Assembly (NCBI GenBank): GCA_011947345.1
Contig: JAAVTG010000672.1
Coordinates: forward strand, 248,001-312,000
Origin: Phytophthora quininea
Lineage: Eukaryota; Oomycota; Peronosporomycetes; Peronosporales; Peronosporaceae
Length of the DNA stretch: 64,000 bases
Direction of reading: 5' to 3'
Positions within the stretch are counted from its first letter, which is position 1. Every line of letters begins with the position of its first letter. This document shows positions 28,850 through 38,724 of the stretch, piece by piece. Below the pieces are notes generated by a model. The model saw nothing but the letters and a program-made list of their open reading frames with translations, was not told the origin of the DNA and made no database searches. The translations under genes were made by a program, and so were the position numbers.

Positions 28850-29540
28850 AGTATGTTTTGGCTCCGTTGTGCTAGGTCACCGCCGAGGGTCAACACGGAT
28901 AGTCAGCCCTGACGATGGCGTCAAATGGAGTGTATCCTCACACGATTGCGTGTAAAATATACAGACATGCAGATATAAAAAAATACCCATGCGAAATGCA
29001 CATTTGTCGATACGTGCAAACGCCTCCTCCCTACAAACCATCTCGAGCACCATCTTGCCCCTGATAACTGTTAATGATTACACTCACCAACCACCTCCCT
29101 GGCAGTGGCGCTTTCACCGCAATCACCCCTCGGCGGCGGAGCGAATCAACGTCCTCCGGAAGACCATTCGATGCAAGCAAGATCTGCTCCGTTGTCTAGT
29201 AGTGGACGCCGACATCATCTCCAAATACGTCTGTGCACTGATTTAGATGAAATAGCAGGAACTATTGCAGTTCCGACGGCCACCCTGGTAGTACTGAAGG
29301 ACGGGTCAGTGGTGCTACCAAACCTTACTCGAAGCAGGCGCGCTGGATGCCGAAAAGTACATGACACCGGTACCAGTATTTAAAAATCCTATCCCAAAGG
29401 TCGCGTAGTCTAGTTAGAGACATTTTTCAACGTGTTATTTTGTCCACATGAACAATAAACGAAAGGCTGTCATCTTGCGCCTGCCATGCTGGGAAAAAGA
29501 GTGGAAATGATGGCTATATTTTATGTTTTATACACTAAGT
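28850..29540. other. No assignable gene
   Basis: Two short plus-strand frames (28,989-29,246 and 29,105-29,383) overlap in different frames and have no domain features. This looks like the transition from transposon-rich DNA to the gene cluster. Confidence 0.4.
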
Positions 29541-29544
29541 TGAA

Positions 29545-29934
29545 GTGCGAAACGACAGAGATGTCATCGTTGCAGTTTTAGCTATGTGGGGGCGAGATCG
29601 TCTGGATGACCGACACAGGAAGTGTTCTGCTGCTCTGCTGATGAGTTTTGGGCTGACGATGATGCCCATTTTCCTGGAGATGCTGCAACCCGTTCTGAGT
29701 TTCGTCGAGGCATACCCAGCAAAGTTCATGGCGTACTACAAACCTAAAGTGGCGGCCTTGATGAAGTTGGGGCACTGGGCTGTCGACGAGCTGGAAATCT
29801 CGGAACAACTTGGCGAGGCTTGGGACTTCACTGTCGCGTTCGTCGCTGCTGCTTCTGTGTACCACATCATTGAGACAGCCAGGAAGGCTGTTGTCATGAG
29901 GTTGTCGCCGTGTAGAGATTCCAACGCCACTTAA
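29545..29934 (+). CDS. Hypothetical protein, helical
   Basis: Uninterrupted frame of 129 residues with hydrophobic helices (LLMSFGLTMMPIFLEMLQPV) and MKLGHWAVDELEISEQLGEA. A middle stretch reads PAKFMAYYKPKVAALMKLG. Not recognised. Its stop codon overlaps the stop of the convergent SH3/IQ gene within a shared TTAA. It could also be the last exon of a longer gene whose upstream exons I cannot place. Confidence 0.4.
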   Translation: MRNDRDVIVAVLAMWGRDRLDDRHRKCSAALLMSFGLTMMPIFLEMLQPVLSFVEAYPAKFMAYYKPKVAALMKLGHWAVDELEISEQLGEAWDFTVAFVAAASVYHIIETARKAVVMRLSPCRDSNAT

Positions 29935-32040
29935 TGGTGGAGATCAAGATCACCATCTCTTCTTCGTTGATGACTGGTTGCTGCTTCCTTGTCGGACGCC
30001 CCCAACATCGGCAGCTTTGACAGCATCACTGGTCGAGGGGCACGCAAGCCGGATGGAGCAACTGGCTGCCGGGACATTGAGGATTGAGTGCCAATTCGAG
30101 GAAGAAACGATCCGCTTTCATTGTGGCGAGGCGGCGCTACGGGGTGGTTTTCCTGCCTCGTGAGCTGGTCGGCGGAATCTTGTAGCATGGCCGTCTGCTT
30201 CCGCACGACCGTCTGCAACTTTGCTACCATGCGCTGGAGCTCATCCATCTTTGCGTCGTGATCTCGAAGAGTTTCGTCTAGCTGCTGATGCACCAGTGTC
30301 TTAATTAATTCAACAGCCTCCTTCTTCATCACCTTGCGCCGTGGCTTGGCAGGAGATTGAGTTTGTGGGCTAGAAATCTCTAGTTCTTGGCGATCTGCTT
30401 CAGCTGCTGTCTCTTGTTGTAGTCGACGCTGTACTTCCTGCTCAACAGTGTTCTTTAATTGCTGACGTAGCTCTTCTGTTTGAATTTGTTGCTGCAGTCG
30501 TTTCTCTTCTTCTGCCTGCAGCTGCCGAAGTTTTTCTTCCTCTTGTTGCCGACTCTCTTCCTCATCTTGACAACGTTGCTCTTCTAGAAACATTTCTTGT
30601 CTACGCAGAGTCTCTTAAGTTCTGCTTGGCGACGTAGTGTTTCTTTCTCTTGATTCAGTATGGCTTCGCTTGCATCCCTCTCTATTCGCACTCGCCTGCG
30701 CCAAAGCAGGCCCATCGCAATCGGATCCACTTCTGAATTACACTAGCAGCTTCATATCCACGTCTAGCAGTATTTCTCTCGGCTCGTCGACGCTCCTTTT
30801 GTATGGAATACGCCTGCGCAGCCCACCGCTGGATTACAATGCCCGCAGCTTGGAGTTCCTTTTGTTTCTCGCTTTGTTCGCGAATCCGTTGAACCACAGC
30901 GGTATAACTGCGGACGGTTCTGGTTATTAACTTCGCAGCGGCCTGTTCGTTTTCTTCTTCTGAATGCTGCTGTACATTATTTTCTGCGCCATGCGCGTAG
31001 TTGTTGTGAGATTGTGTTTCCTCAAGCATCGGATCATCATGACTGTGCATGTATCCTTGCTGTCGAGGATACGACGCATCATCGTCATCGTCGTCAGTAG
31101 CTACGTCGATTCCATTTCGTTGAGAAACATTTGGCACTTCATCATCCTGATTAACCTCCTCGTCTTCATTTCCATCCTGCATATCTCGCCAGCTCTTGCT
31201 GTACCTTATTTTTCTTGCTCCATCTACGGCAACAATAATTGAATCGTTATTAGCACATATTTAATCAAGAGAAATGCTATAACAGCCAAGCCAAACCTGT
31301 CGCCGCGCATCTCGTGCTGCCGCACTCGCTCGCTCAGCTTCTTCTAAGTTTTTCCGAAGCTGCAGAACATTCCCAATATGTCCTCGATATTCGCTGCGTA
31401 ATTCCGGAACTTCATCGTCCTCTTCTTCATCAAACTCAGGAGTGTCAGGAGGTCGTTCATCTATCTGAATTCGTCGTCGAGAGCCCCCAGGAAGCCTTGT
31501 AGCATCAATGATACTTTTCTTTTGTGGCGAGATGGAACTCCGCTGTGCTTGCATGTAGTTGGACGGGAAGAGGCCGACAACGTCTGGGTTCTCAATATTA
31601 TATCCGGCCCACCACCCATCGTCCTGGACATGTATCACCCGCAGCACGTCGCCTTCAAAGAAGCCCAGTTCATCGCGTTCTGCATTTCGATAAATAAAAA
31701 GTTAGCCACGAACAAAATCTTGTCAAGACAAACTCACCTTCAGGTTCGTAGTCGTAGAGTGCAGTGACTTGCATGACCCAAGTGCGTTCTCGCCCGTGCT
31801 CTTCCATTGCATCAAATGCAATCACCAATTCGTCCACACTTTCGAGAGCGGTCGAGAATAACTAAAGTGTAGTTACTGCCTGACCAAAATAGCTGGGCGA
31901 GCATCATCGACGGCGTGAGACCAGCATTATTTTTCTGTTTAGCAACAACAAGTTTTTATATACTTTGTGAAATACGGGTCAAGTACACTTACTCCAAGTC
32001 GGTCTGGTTCTGCTTCGTCAAGCTCCGGGAGCTGATTGTC
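29931..32040 (-). CDS. SH3, IQ-motif and coiled-coil protein, multi-exon
   Basis: Exons on the minus strand. An SH3 domain is split by an intron: MQVTALYDYEPE from about 31,775 joins ERDELGFFEGDVLRVIHVQD, DDGWWAG and GLFPSNY from about 31,680. The two halves give a textbook SH3 core (ALYDY, WW, P-S-N-Y). Next come an acidic linker (DEEEDDEVPE), then an exon near 31,190-30,680 with IQ-like calmodulin-binding segments (AAGIVIQRWAAQAYSIQKER, ASVIQKWIRLRW), then a long Gln/Glu-rich coiled coil and a basic tail ending near 29,931. An exon further upstream (NAGLTPSMMLAQLF) resembles an ankyrin repeat. Frames change near 30,690 and 30,620. This may be a cytoskeletal or signalling scaffold. The 5' end is unresolved and lies within about 80 bp of the TAF7 start, suggesting a shared promoter region. 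Confidence 0.65.
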
Positions 32041-32115
32041 CTACGATTGCCAAGTGAAATGTGTTGACCAATCACACGATTTTTTAAAGATTTCATAATA
32101 TAAATTCCTCGCTCG

Positions 32116-33574
32116 ATGGAGCAATACCTGCTCCAGCTACCGAAGCGCCTGGCGCAGGAAGTGCGCGCAGGCATCGCCAATGGTGACTCCGCCAAAGTGG
32201 ATATGGTCTCCGGAGGTGTGTACCTACATCGCTATCTCTTCTCGCCCCAAACAGCTCCGTAAACAGCCGACAAATGGACTCTAATTGTCTGCATTTTCAT
32301 TGCAGCCGACAATAAGCACTTTACGCTGCACGTAAACGGCAAGCAATACCCGGCCAAGATTGGTATGTATTTACCGATATGTATACCTTATCTGGAAGCT
32401 AATTAATGCCTCGTCAGCTCAACTGCCGACGATTCTGGAGACCCACAAGACTTACGATGATAATTTCTTCTACAAGAGTGGGGAGATCGGCCAGGTACTT
32501 GGTGGAGTTTTTACTTTATAAACGAAATATAGTTTGTACTAATTGTGTGCTTAGATTTTTGTGGTCACAGATAAAGATGAAGAGATGAAGCTGTTGGAGA
32601 CGCAGGAGGAGATACCGAACGGCATCACACCTCCCAACACAAACGTCGTCAAGCGGAAGTACGAGAAGACTAAAAGACGACTCCATTCCCGGTACACTTT
32701 GACTGAAATTTGTGTTGCTTTAAGTCAGTGTTGGGGCTCATTCCTTTTGTTGCTGGCTTTTAGAAAAATGACGTTGCTCGCGTAGAGGAAGACTTGGTGA
32801 AGATCATTAATGGCGGCGCGGTCGAAGACGTGCACGAGGAGCTCGTGGATTTTTGTGACTGGATGGTAGACGAAGAGCACCCGAATGGCATTGTAGTGAC
32901 GGACGAGATGCAGCTGATCCGCGAGCATCCAGAGTACCTCGAGCTCTCGGAGGAGCCGCCGACAAAGAAACAAACGCTGTCGCTTCCGAGTGCTGCCCCC
33001 AGCACCGTGCCAGGAACAGCGAATGCTTCGATCATCAACACGCCACTTGTCACCGATGTTGGCTCCGAGGCCGAATCGCAGGGCGATGGACGCGCATCCG
33101 TCCAGCGATCACCAGCGTTCGCGCCGACTCCTAGTCCCCGGTTGTCGCCAATGCAGCTGCACCCTTCGAGTCGCGACAACGACGAGGATAAGGAAGTCGA
33201 TATGCTTGAGGATGACATTCTTGATGGTCTGGAGACCAAGACAGCGGAGCCACCTGCCAAGGCGTATCTGAACGACCCCGAGTACATCAAGTTGCTGCCG
33301 ATCCGAGAGAGGTTACAGAAGTCTGTGCGCGACGCCGACCGCGACATCAGCGAGCTGAACGCCAAGGTCGACGCCAACTCCAATATCATCGTCAAGGTGC
33401 GTTGTCCTTGTTCATCATCTTCACGCGAGTGTTTTCACACTAACCATTTTTGATTGTTGCGGCTTGTAGAATCGTTTCAAGCAAATGCTCGAGACTGCTC
33501 GCGAGCAACGTGGCCAAATTGCGGCCGAGCTGGACAAAGTGGAAGCAGAGATCACTGCGTTCGAGTCGAGCTGA
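32116..33574 (+). CDS. TAF7: TFIID subunit TAF7
   Basis: Six or so exons. The first, from ATG at 32,116, gives EQYLLQLPKRLAQEVRAGIA. The next give FTLHVNGKQYPAKI, then QLPTILETHKTYDDNFFYKS and GEIGQ, then IFVVTDKDEEMKLLE and GITPPNTNVVKRKYEKTKRR. This is the TAFII55 N-terminal domain in order (I-L-R-L-P, L-P-x-I-x-E-x-x-K-T, Y-K-S-x-D-I-x-Q, G-x-T-P-P). TAF7 is a TFIID subunit that restrains TAF1. The long downstream exon encodes an acidic, Ser/Pro-rich linker, and the last exon a helix (NRFKQMLETAREQRGQIAAE) ending FESS. Introns are short with GTNNGT-type donors. One junction, near 32,695-32,770, fits only if the A run at 32,763 has one more A. Confidence 0.85.
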
Positions 33575-33889
33575 AAGTCTAAGCAGACTCGTAAATACAT
33601 CTCTTTGGGCGACTGGATCGTTAATTACTTTTTATTGTGACTTGCCAGACGTCGCTGCTGCTTCCATTTCCTACATGTAAAACCCTTGGACTCCTGTTGC
33701 TCCACCTCCGACTAAGACACGAACGCAACGTGGAGAGACGCAAAAACTCGCCGACGAGCTGAGCGCGTCGACTCTTTTGTTTGTTTGTTTGTTTTGGTAG
33801 TTCCTGTGTCGCGCCCTTGCCTCGATGTGTGTCGTAGGGCCGGAGCGTAGAGAGAGCCAAGAGGGTAGAGGGTTGCAGTTGGAGAGCGC

Positions 33890-34267
33890 CTACTGGTTGT
33901 GCTTCCACTTGAGCAGCGCGTTGACCTGTTCCTCGCTCAGGTCGAGGCCGGGGATCTGCTTCAGGCCCTTCTTGTCGTGCTCCACGTGGTGCTTGTAACC
34001 TTCCTTGTCCACGGCGTCCGTCTGACCCTTCATCTTCTGCAGCAGCTTGCGCAGCGCCTTCTCGTCGGCCTTGCTGTAGATAGACACCACTAGTTAGTAA
34101 AAAGATCCGATAGTGCAATTATACTTGAGAATACTATGAACGTACTTGAAGAAGACGGCCTCGGCAGCTTTCTCCTTGTCCTTAAGGTCAGCGAGGCCCA
34201 TTGTCTGGGCGGGCGACGCGAAGGCGCGCTTCGGGACGGCGGCAGCGGCACGGCGGGCGGCGAGCAT
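33890..34267 (-). CDS. Small mitochondrial protein, IF1-like (paralogue 1)
   Basis: Exon 1 starts at ATG 34,267: an Arg/Ala-rich presequence (LAARRAAAAVPKRAFASPAQ) then GLADLKDKEKAAEAVFF. A short intron with GTACGT donor follows. Exon 2 gives KADEKALRKLLQKMKGQTDA and ends LDLSEEQVNALLKWKHNQ. The charged segment EKAAEAVFF-N-KADEKALRKLL resembles the inhibitory helix of mitochondrial F1-ATPase inhibitor IF1 (IATP family), which blocks ATP hydrolysis when the proton gradient falls. The C-terminal HH-x-E-H-D-KK and LLKWKH segments are outside that family as I know it. The IF1 call is an inference from pattern. A close paralogue with the same intron phase lies at 35,509-35,937. Confidence 0.55.
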
Positions 34268-35508
34268 TGCGTTTAGATGATGTCTTCCTGTTCTGTTCTA
34301 CACTGGTCCCCCTCTGTTGGGCGGGCTCTTTTCGGCCGCACGCTTTGGACCGCGACTTCAACCAGTTTTGGGAAAATAGCTATACACTTCGCGTAATTAC
34401 CCCGTGCAGCTGTAAAAACACGTCAACCTGCATTCTGCTTCTGCTGTTGCCGTCGAGTTTGTCTGGGCGCAGGCTGCAACTCGCCCGGTATGCTGCTCGC
34501 AATGCTGACTCGGTGCCGATCCATCTATCCATAATCCGATCGGACTATGCAATGCCGATGCGCGAGACTGCATTATTCGACATCCGCAGTATCGGCCTCA
34601 CAGGTGTCCTACCGAGAAGCGAGAGGAATGCAAACTCAAAACGCGCGCCAGCGCGCCGTCGTGTTCTGGGGATACTGTGCGGCAAGAGCAGAAACTGGGC
34701 AAACGGCATCGATCTTAGCACACGCAGGAGAGCGCCATGTTTTCACTGTCTTCGTCGAGTTCATGGTATCCACGATATCGCTCGTTTCGCACATCCGTCG
34801 AGGTGCAAAGTGATCTAGTCCAAGGCGTTGCTGTCGGTGTCGGCAGTAAACAAGGATAAAACTGTCATGTGTACCAGCGAAAGCGGGCTGCTACCACGGC
34901 TGCTGCAGCAAAACGGTGATGAAGATCAATGCTGCTACAGTATTCTCAATGTTGTTTGTTTGGCATAAAACACGTTAAACCACTCATAACGATTTGCACC
35001 TGCACTTCGAGGTCTTGCACTCGAACTTGTTGCTCCAGACAATGGTGACGATAAGACATCTTGATGGTGCCGAATCCCTGTCTGCTACTACATCGATAGG
35101 CCCCTTCATACATTATAGGCATTCGAGCGCTGTTCATCAAGCGGCGGCTGCAAGGTAAGACAGAACGACCGCGTCTTTCATCATGGCGAAAATCTATTGA
35201 CTCGCCGATATGAAGTCTACAGGATGATGGAGCACTGCCAAAATCGGATGTAGGATGCTGCTACCAAACGTAAAGCATCGTCGTTGCTGAGCCGCGTCGA
35301 GAAGAGCGGGGTTTGTCGTGAACATGTACATGCAGCGAGGAAGGTCTACGTGGGTCGTGCCAGGGCGGCGGGTGGTAGCAGCAGCCCCCATTGAGAGAGC
35401 TATCTAACTGCCTCCCGGGGTCAGGTGGAGCCCAGACGATTCCGATGGGAGGCGAGTGGTGACGGAGCTATTGACTCCGAGCGTCACTGCTCTTCCCTTG
35501 ATGACCGT
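34268..35508. other. Intergenic between IF1-like paralogues; no firm gene
   Basis: A 205-residue plus-strand frame at 34,201-34,818 overlaps exon 1 of the paralogue on the other strand and has no domain. A minus-strand frame at 35,140-34,946 has a short Gln/Leu-rich coiled-coil-like piece (HHCLEQQVRVQDLEVQVQ). Neither is convincing. Confidence 0.4.
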
Positions 35509-35937
35509 TTAATGTAGGTGCTTCCAGTTCAAGAGCGCCTCCACCTGCTCCTCGTTCAGGTCCACGCCCGGCACGAGTCCGGGGATCTCGCCGAGCGTCT
35601 TCTTGTCGTGCTCGACCTGTGCGTGGAAGCCGGCCTTGTCGCTGTAGCAGGCCTGAAGATGCAGCTTCCGCAGCAGCTTGCGCATTTCCTTCTCGTCGGA
35701 CTTGCTGCAGAGCATCACAAGCGATCACAATATTCGTCAGCTTGGTCGCCTCAACTGTAGAAATCACCGCAGCTCGTACCGGAAAAGCGTCGGGCGCTGG
35801 TTCTCCTGAGCTTGTGTGGTCAAAGTGCGCTGCGTGCTCATGAGTGCGGTCTGAACGGCCGGCACCATGGCGACAACACGTGGGGCGACCACAAGCGCAG
35901 TTTTCTTGACGGCGGCGAGCACGAGAGCGGTTTGCAT
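35509..35937 (-). CDS. Small mitochondrial protein, IF1-like (paralogue 2)
   Basis: Exon 1 is 35,937-35,780: presequence QTALVLAAVKKTALVVAPR, then STQRTLTTQAQENQRPTLF. Exon 2 is 35,704-35,509: RKSDEKEMRKLLRKLHLQAC, then QVEHDKKTLGEIPGL and a C terminus VEALLNWKHLH. The intron interrupts a codon at the same place and phase as in paralogue 1. The shared core is (S/A)DEK-x-(L/M)RKLL-x-K, VEHDKK, IPGL, L-x-EEQV-x-ALL-x-WKH. The linker has Cys in place of charged residues and an added VPG. Divergent presequences suggest an old duplication. The role is inferred as for paralogue 1. Confidence 0.55.
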
Positions 35938-36072
35938 GGCGGTGGTGATCGTCCGATGGCTAGAGGTGGGGACTCCGATGCGAATTGAGAACTGGCGTCC
36001 AAGCAGTAAGACGCGCATACCTCCCGCGTTTCTAGCGGCGGTCAGACAGAGACATGCCCCGACTTCTGTTTG

Positions 36073-36146
36073 TTTTCGCAAAATGGAGAGCTTTCGTGAA
36101 ACGATTCGCATTTGGGGTTCGTTGACGCAAAATGAGGAGCAGCTCT
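36073..36146. repeat. Left arm of 74-bp inverted repeat
   Basis: This 74-bp segment is repeated in reverse complement at 36,771-36,844 with a single mismatch. The arms enclose 624 bp. The left arm lies about 135 bp upstream of the IF1-like paralogue 2 start codon. Confidence 0.9.
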
Positions 36147-36376
36147 CCGACAGTGCTAGCTCGCGATAGACTCCAAGTGCTGCTGGTTCTCATTCCTTAC
36201 TTCGACGAACAGCTTCTGTTGTGGCCTGACTGACCTCAATTGGTGCATGTACACGTCATCTTTTCCTACGATAGTTTTCTAGCTCTGTAGGCTTCTCCTA
36301 GCTTGACATCAGCACCCCATATACGCTTGAAGTGCTCGACGATTACGACTCCGCTGATCTACAGGACACTAGCAAC

Positions 36377-36769
36377 TTAGGAGCGTATGAGTTCGTCCTC
36401 TCGAAGCTGGGAAGCGGTTAGTGTTGAGCGGCTACTGCACATGTTGTGCACAAGGTTAGCGCGGAAGATGAAGTAACCTCGCTGTGGTTCCCGCAAAGCA
36501 ACAACCTCAAAACGGGACTGCTTACCGCTGTCACACTTGTACTTAAGCATCGCCCGGTAGGCGACATCCATCTTGATCGGTTTTCCGTGTCTAGGGAAGT
36601 AATTGCCCCCGTGCAATAGTTTCCCAGTCGACACTTCAGATGGCGACCGAGGCGAGTTTGGTGCAGGTGCTGAGAGGGAAACGTCAGTGAAGGGCTCGCC
36701 ACGGAGCTCATGGTTGCTTGTCCGATCGTGCTGTGAGGATGTGGCGCTAACAATTTCGTGGGCAGTCAG
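36377..36769 (-). other. Possible gene fragment between inverted-repeat arms
   Basis: One minus-strand frame is open from about 36,770 to 36,377 and has protein-like composition: HELRGEPFTDVSLSAPAPNS, KLLHGGNYFPRHGKPIKMDV, AYRAMLKYKCDS. The middle has a faint resemblance to the start of an FKBP-type prolyl isomerase fold (H-G-G, F-P-x-x-G, Y-R-A-x-L). A TGA interrupts the frame just inside the right arm. Likely a captured fragment; identity is not established. Confidence 0.3.
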
Positions 36770-36770
36770 C

Positions 36771-36844
36771 AGAGCTGCTCCTCATTTTGCGTCAACGAAC
36801 CCCAAATGCGAATCGTTTCGCGAAAGCTCTCCATTTTGCGAAAA
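36771..36844. repeat. Right arm of 74-bp inverted repeat
   Basis: Reverse complement of 36,073-36,146; only one T/C difference was found over the 74 positions. The similarity stops abruptly on both sides. Confidence 0.9.
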
Positions 36845-37530
36845 AACGACTTCTGCAGCTCTGGATGGCAACGGCAGTACGCTGATGGATCGAATGCTTA
36901 TCGCTGCTTTCGCGCGCAAGATTTGGCTGGCCACGGCGACTTCTCTTGGTCATCGGCGTCCGTTGAAAGGACTGCACGGTGGTTGGCATTGGGCCCCATA
37001 AAGCTAGCAGCGCCGGCCTGGGGTGAGATCACGTTGAAGACGAGCGACGGTCTCTGATACAGCTGAGCACGCTGCGTGACAGCTCGTCCCGCGACAAAGA
37101 CGGTCAGGCAAGGATTTGCCAGTCCGCTCAAGGCGTGACTGCATCGCCGCGATGTGTGCCGCCGCCGCCCTTGATTCCTCTCGACACATGTACATTGCAT
37201 CCGCACTGATGATGGAGGGCTTTCTCACGGTGATGGCGAAGGATGGCACAGTGCGCGTTGGTATGAACCTGGCAGCAATGCTCGCCATCGATAGGAAACG
37301 TGTAGCCATCCTCCAAGCACCACTCCGTTAAACAAAAAAGAATGAACCAAGTTTCGTTGTTGGATCGGTCAGCTAGGCAGCTTCATGCAGCAAAATTCCT
37401 GCAGCAGTCCAATACTTGTCTTGCCGGCGGCGAATTGCCGCCAAAAACAAAGGCACTTCGCCTTGATCTTGTGTTGCCTTTCAAAAGGTAGCCATCTTCA
37501 CCAGCCAATCAGCGCGTTGCAATTGCATTT
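36845..37530. other. No assignable gene
   Basis: Minus-strand frames of about 100 residues (37,309-37,004 and 37,206-36,898) overlap in different phases. No domain, signal peptide or repeat was recognised. Confidence 0.4.
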
Positions 37531-37531
37531 T

Positions 37532-37540
37532 CTCATTTTC
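37532..37540 (+). promoter_or_regulatory. Oomycete Inr-like element at TBP-like gene
   Basis: CTCATTTTC, just after GCATTTT and four bases before the ATG, fits the TCA-Y-T-Y-Y initiator described for oomycete promoters. If it is the start site the leader would be only a few bases long. Confidence 0.35.
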
Positions 37541-37543
37541 ACC

Positions 37544-38615
37544 ATGAGCGAGAGCGACCTGGACGAGCGCGACGACTGCGACGCCTCAACGTGGTCGACC
37601 GCGCGCCTCGCGGAGGAAGGTGTGGCCTACCGAGTCGTGTACGTGCCTGCCGCTCGCTAATCTCCCTCCGATCTTTAGACTTAAGTTTTTTGCCGCAGAA
37701 ACGTGCTCGGCAGCGGCTGCATCCGCCAACCAGTCGACGTTAAGCAGCTCGCGCTCATGGTGCGCAACGCCGACTACGCTCCGAGGGTGCGTTCAATTGA
37801 TATTTTCCTATATCAATTACTAAATGCTATTGTGGTGTTGCAGAGTTTCGGTGCGGTGGTGCTGCGGTTCCAGGAGCCAAAGGCGACAGTGCTGGTTTAT
37901 CGTAGCGGCAAGGTGGCGATGAAATTGTCGGAATTTTCCTGAAAAGATACAGGAGAATAACAATTTGTGGCATATGCAGTTCGTGGTGGTAGGTGCTACG
38001 GCGGTGGGGGACGCTCAATTAGCGACAGACAAGTTGGTCTCGATCTTAAAGGTCTGTTGACGCTGGTTTTCGCTACGAAATGCCCTTCGGCAAGCGTCTG
38101 ACAAGCCGGTTTCATTGCTGGGACAGAAAGTATCTTTTCCGAGCGAATTGAGCGACACTAAGCCGTTCAGGATCCGCAACGTCGTTGGCGCTGCCGAAGT
38201 ATTTTTAAACTGCGACTGGAAGGCTTGGCGAGAGACCACTCACGCTTTTGCACGGTAAGTCTGTCGTTTGTTGACGTATTTTTGCTGGTGAGAGAGACTT
38301 ACCCAGTGTTATGTATGTAGTACGAACCTGAGCTGTTCCCCGGACTCATCTACCGCATGTTGAGGCCAAAATGCACGCTACTGATTTTCATCTCGGGCAA
38401 ACTCGTCATCACTGGATGCCTGGTGCGAGGAAACTTACGGAACAGTTCTTCATTGCGCGCCACAACTAACTGCTTCTTGTGTTACGCAGACACCAGCAGA
38501 TGGAGAAAAAGCACTGTGTAAAATCTACCCTGCCTTACTGCAATACCGATTCCGAGAAGACATCTCCGATGGAGAAAGCGACGAAGCAGATGACGAACCG
38601 ATGGAAGCGGTATAG
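37544..38615 (+). CDS. Divergent TATA-binding protein (TBP-like factor)
   Basis: Five to six exons with introns of about 60-100 bp. After an acidic start ([14 protein letters not shown]) come the two saddle repeats. First repeat: [50 protein letters not shown], then across an intron [20 protein letters not shown]. Second repeat: [20 protein letters not shown], then [32 protein letters not shown] and [30 protein letters not shown] is the TBP hallmark, and intercalating Phe residues are kept except F-to-Y in VYRSGK. The first repeat and linker are diverged and an acidic tail ([18 protein letters not shown]) follows the fold, where TBP normally ends. This suggests a TBP-related factor and not the general TBP. 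Some intron choices (donor GTGGCG near 37,912) are tentative. Confidence 0.8.
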
Positions 38616-38724
38616 CACAACCTATTTAACGAGAAAAGTATCTGCGTATTCATGTTCCCTTCTCGTTGACCAGCACAGCAGAGCGCAATGATCGTTTTGC
38701 CTTGTCGCTCCTTTGTTTGCACGC

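Noticed and set aside
34201..34818. Plus-strand frame of 205 residues
   Set aside because: It begins antisense to the presequence exon of the IF1-like gene, and no domain or conservation sign is seen in the rest.
36377..36769. An intact FKBP-type prolyl isomerase
   Set aside because: Only a weak partial match to the start of the fold, an in-frame TGA, and position inside an inverted repeat; kept as an unidentified fragment.
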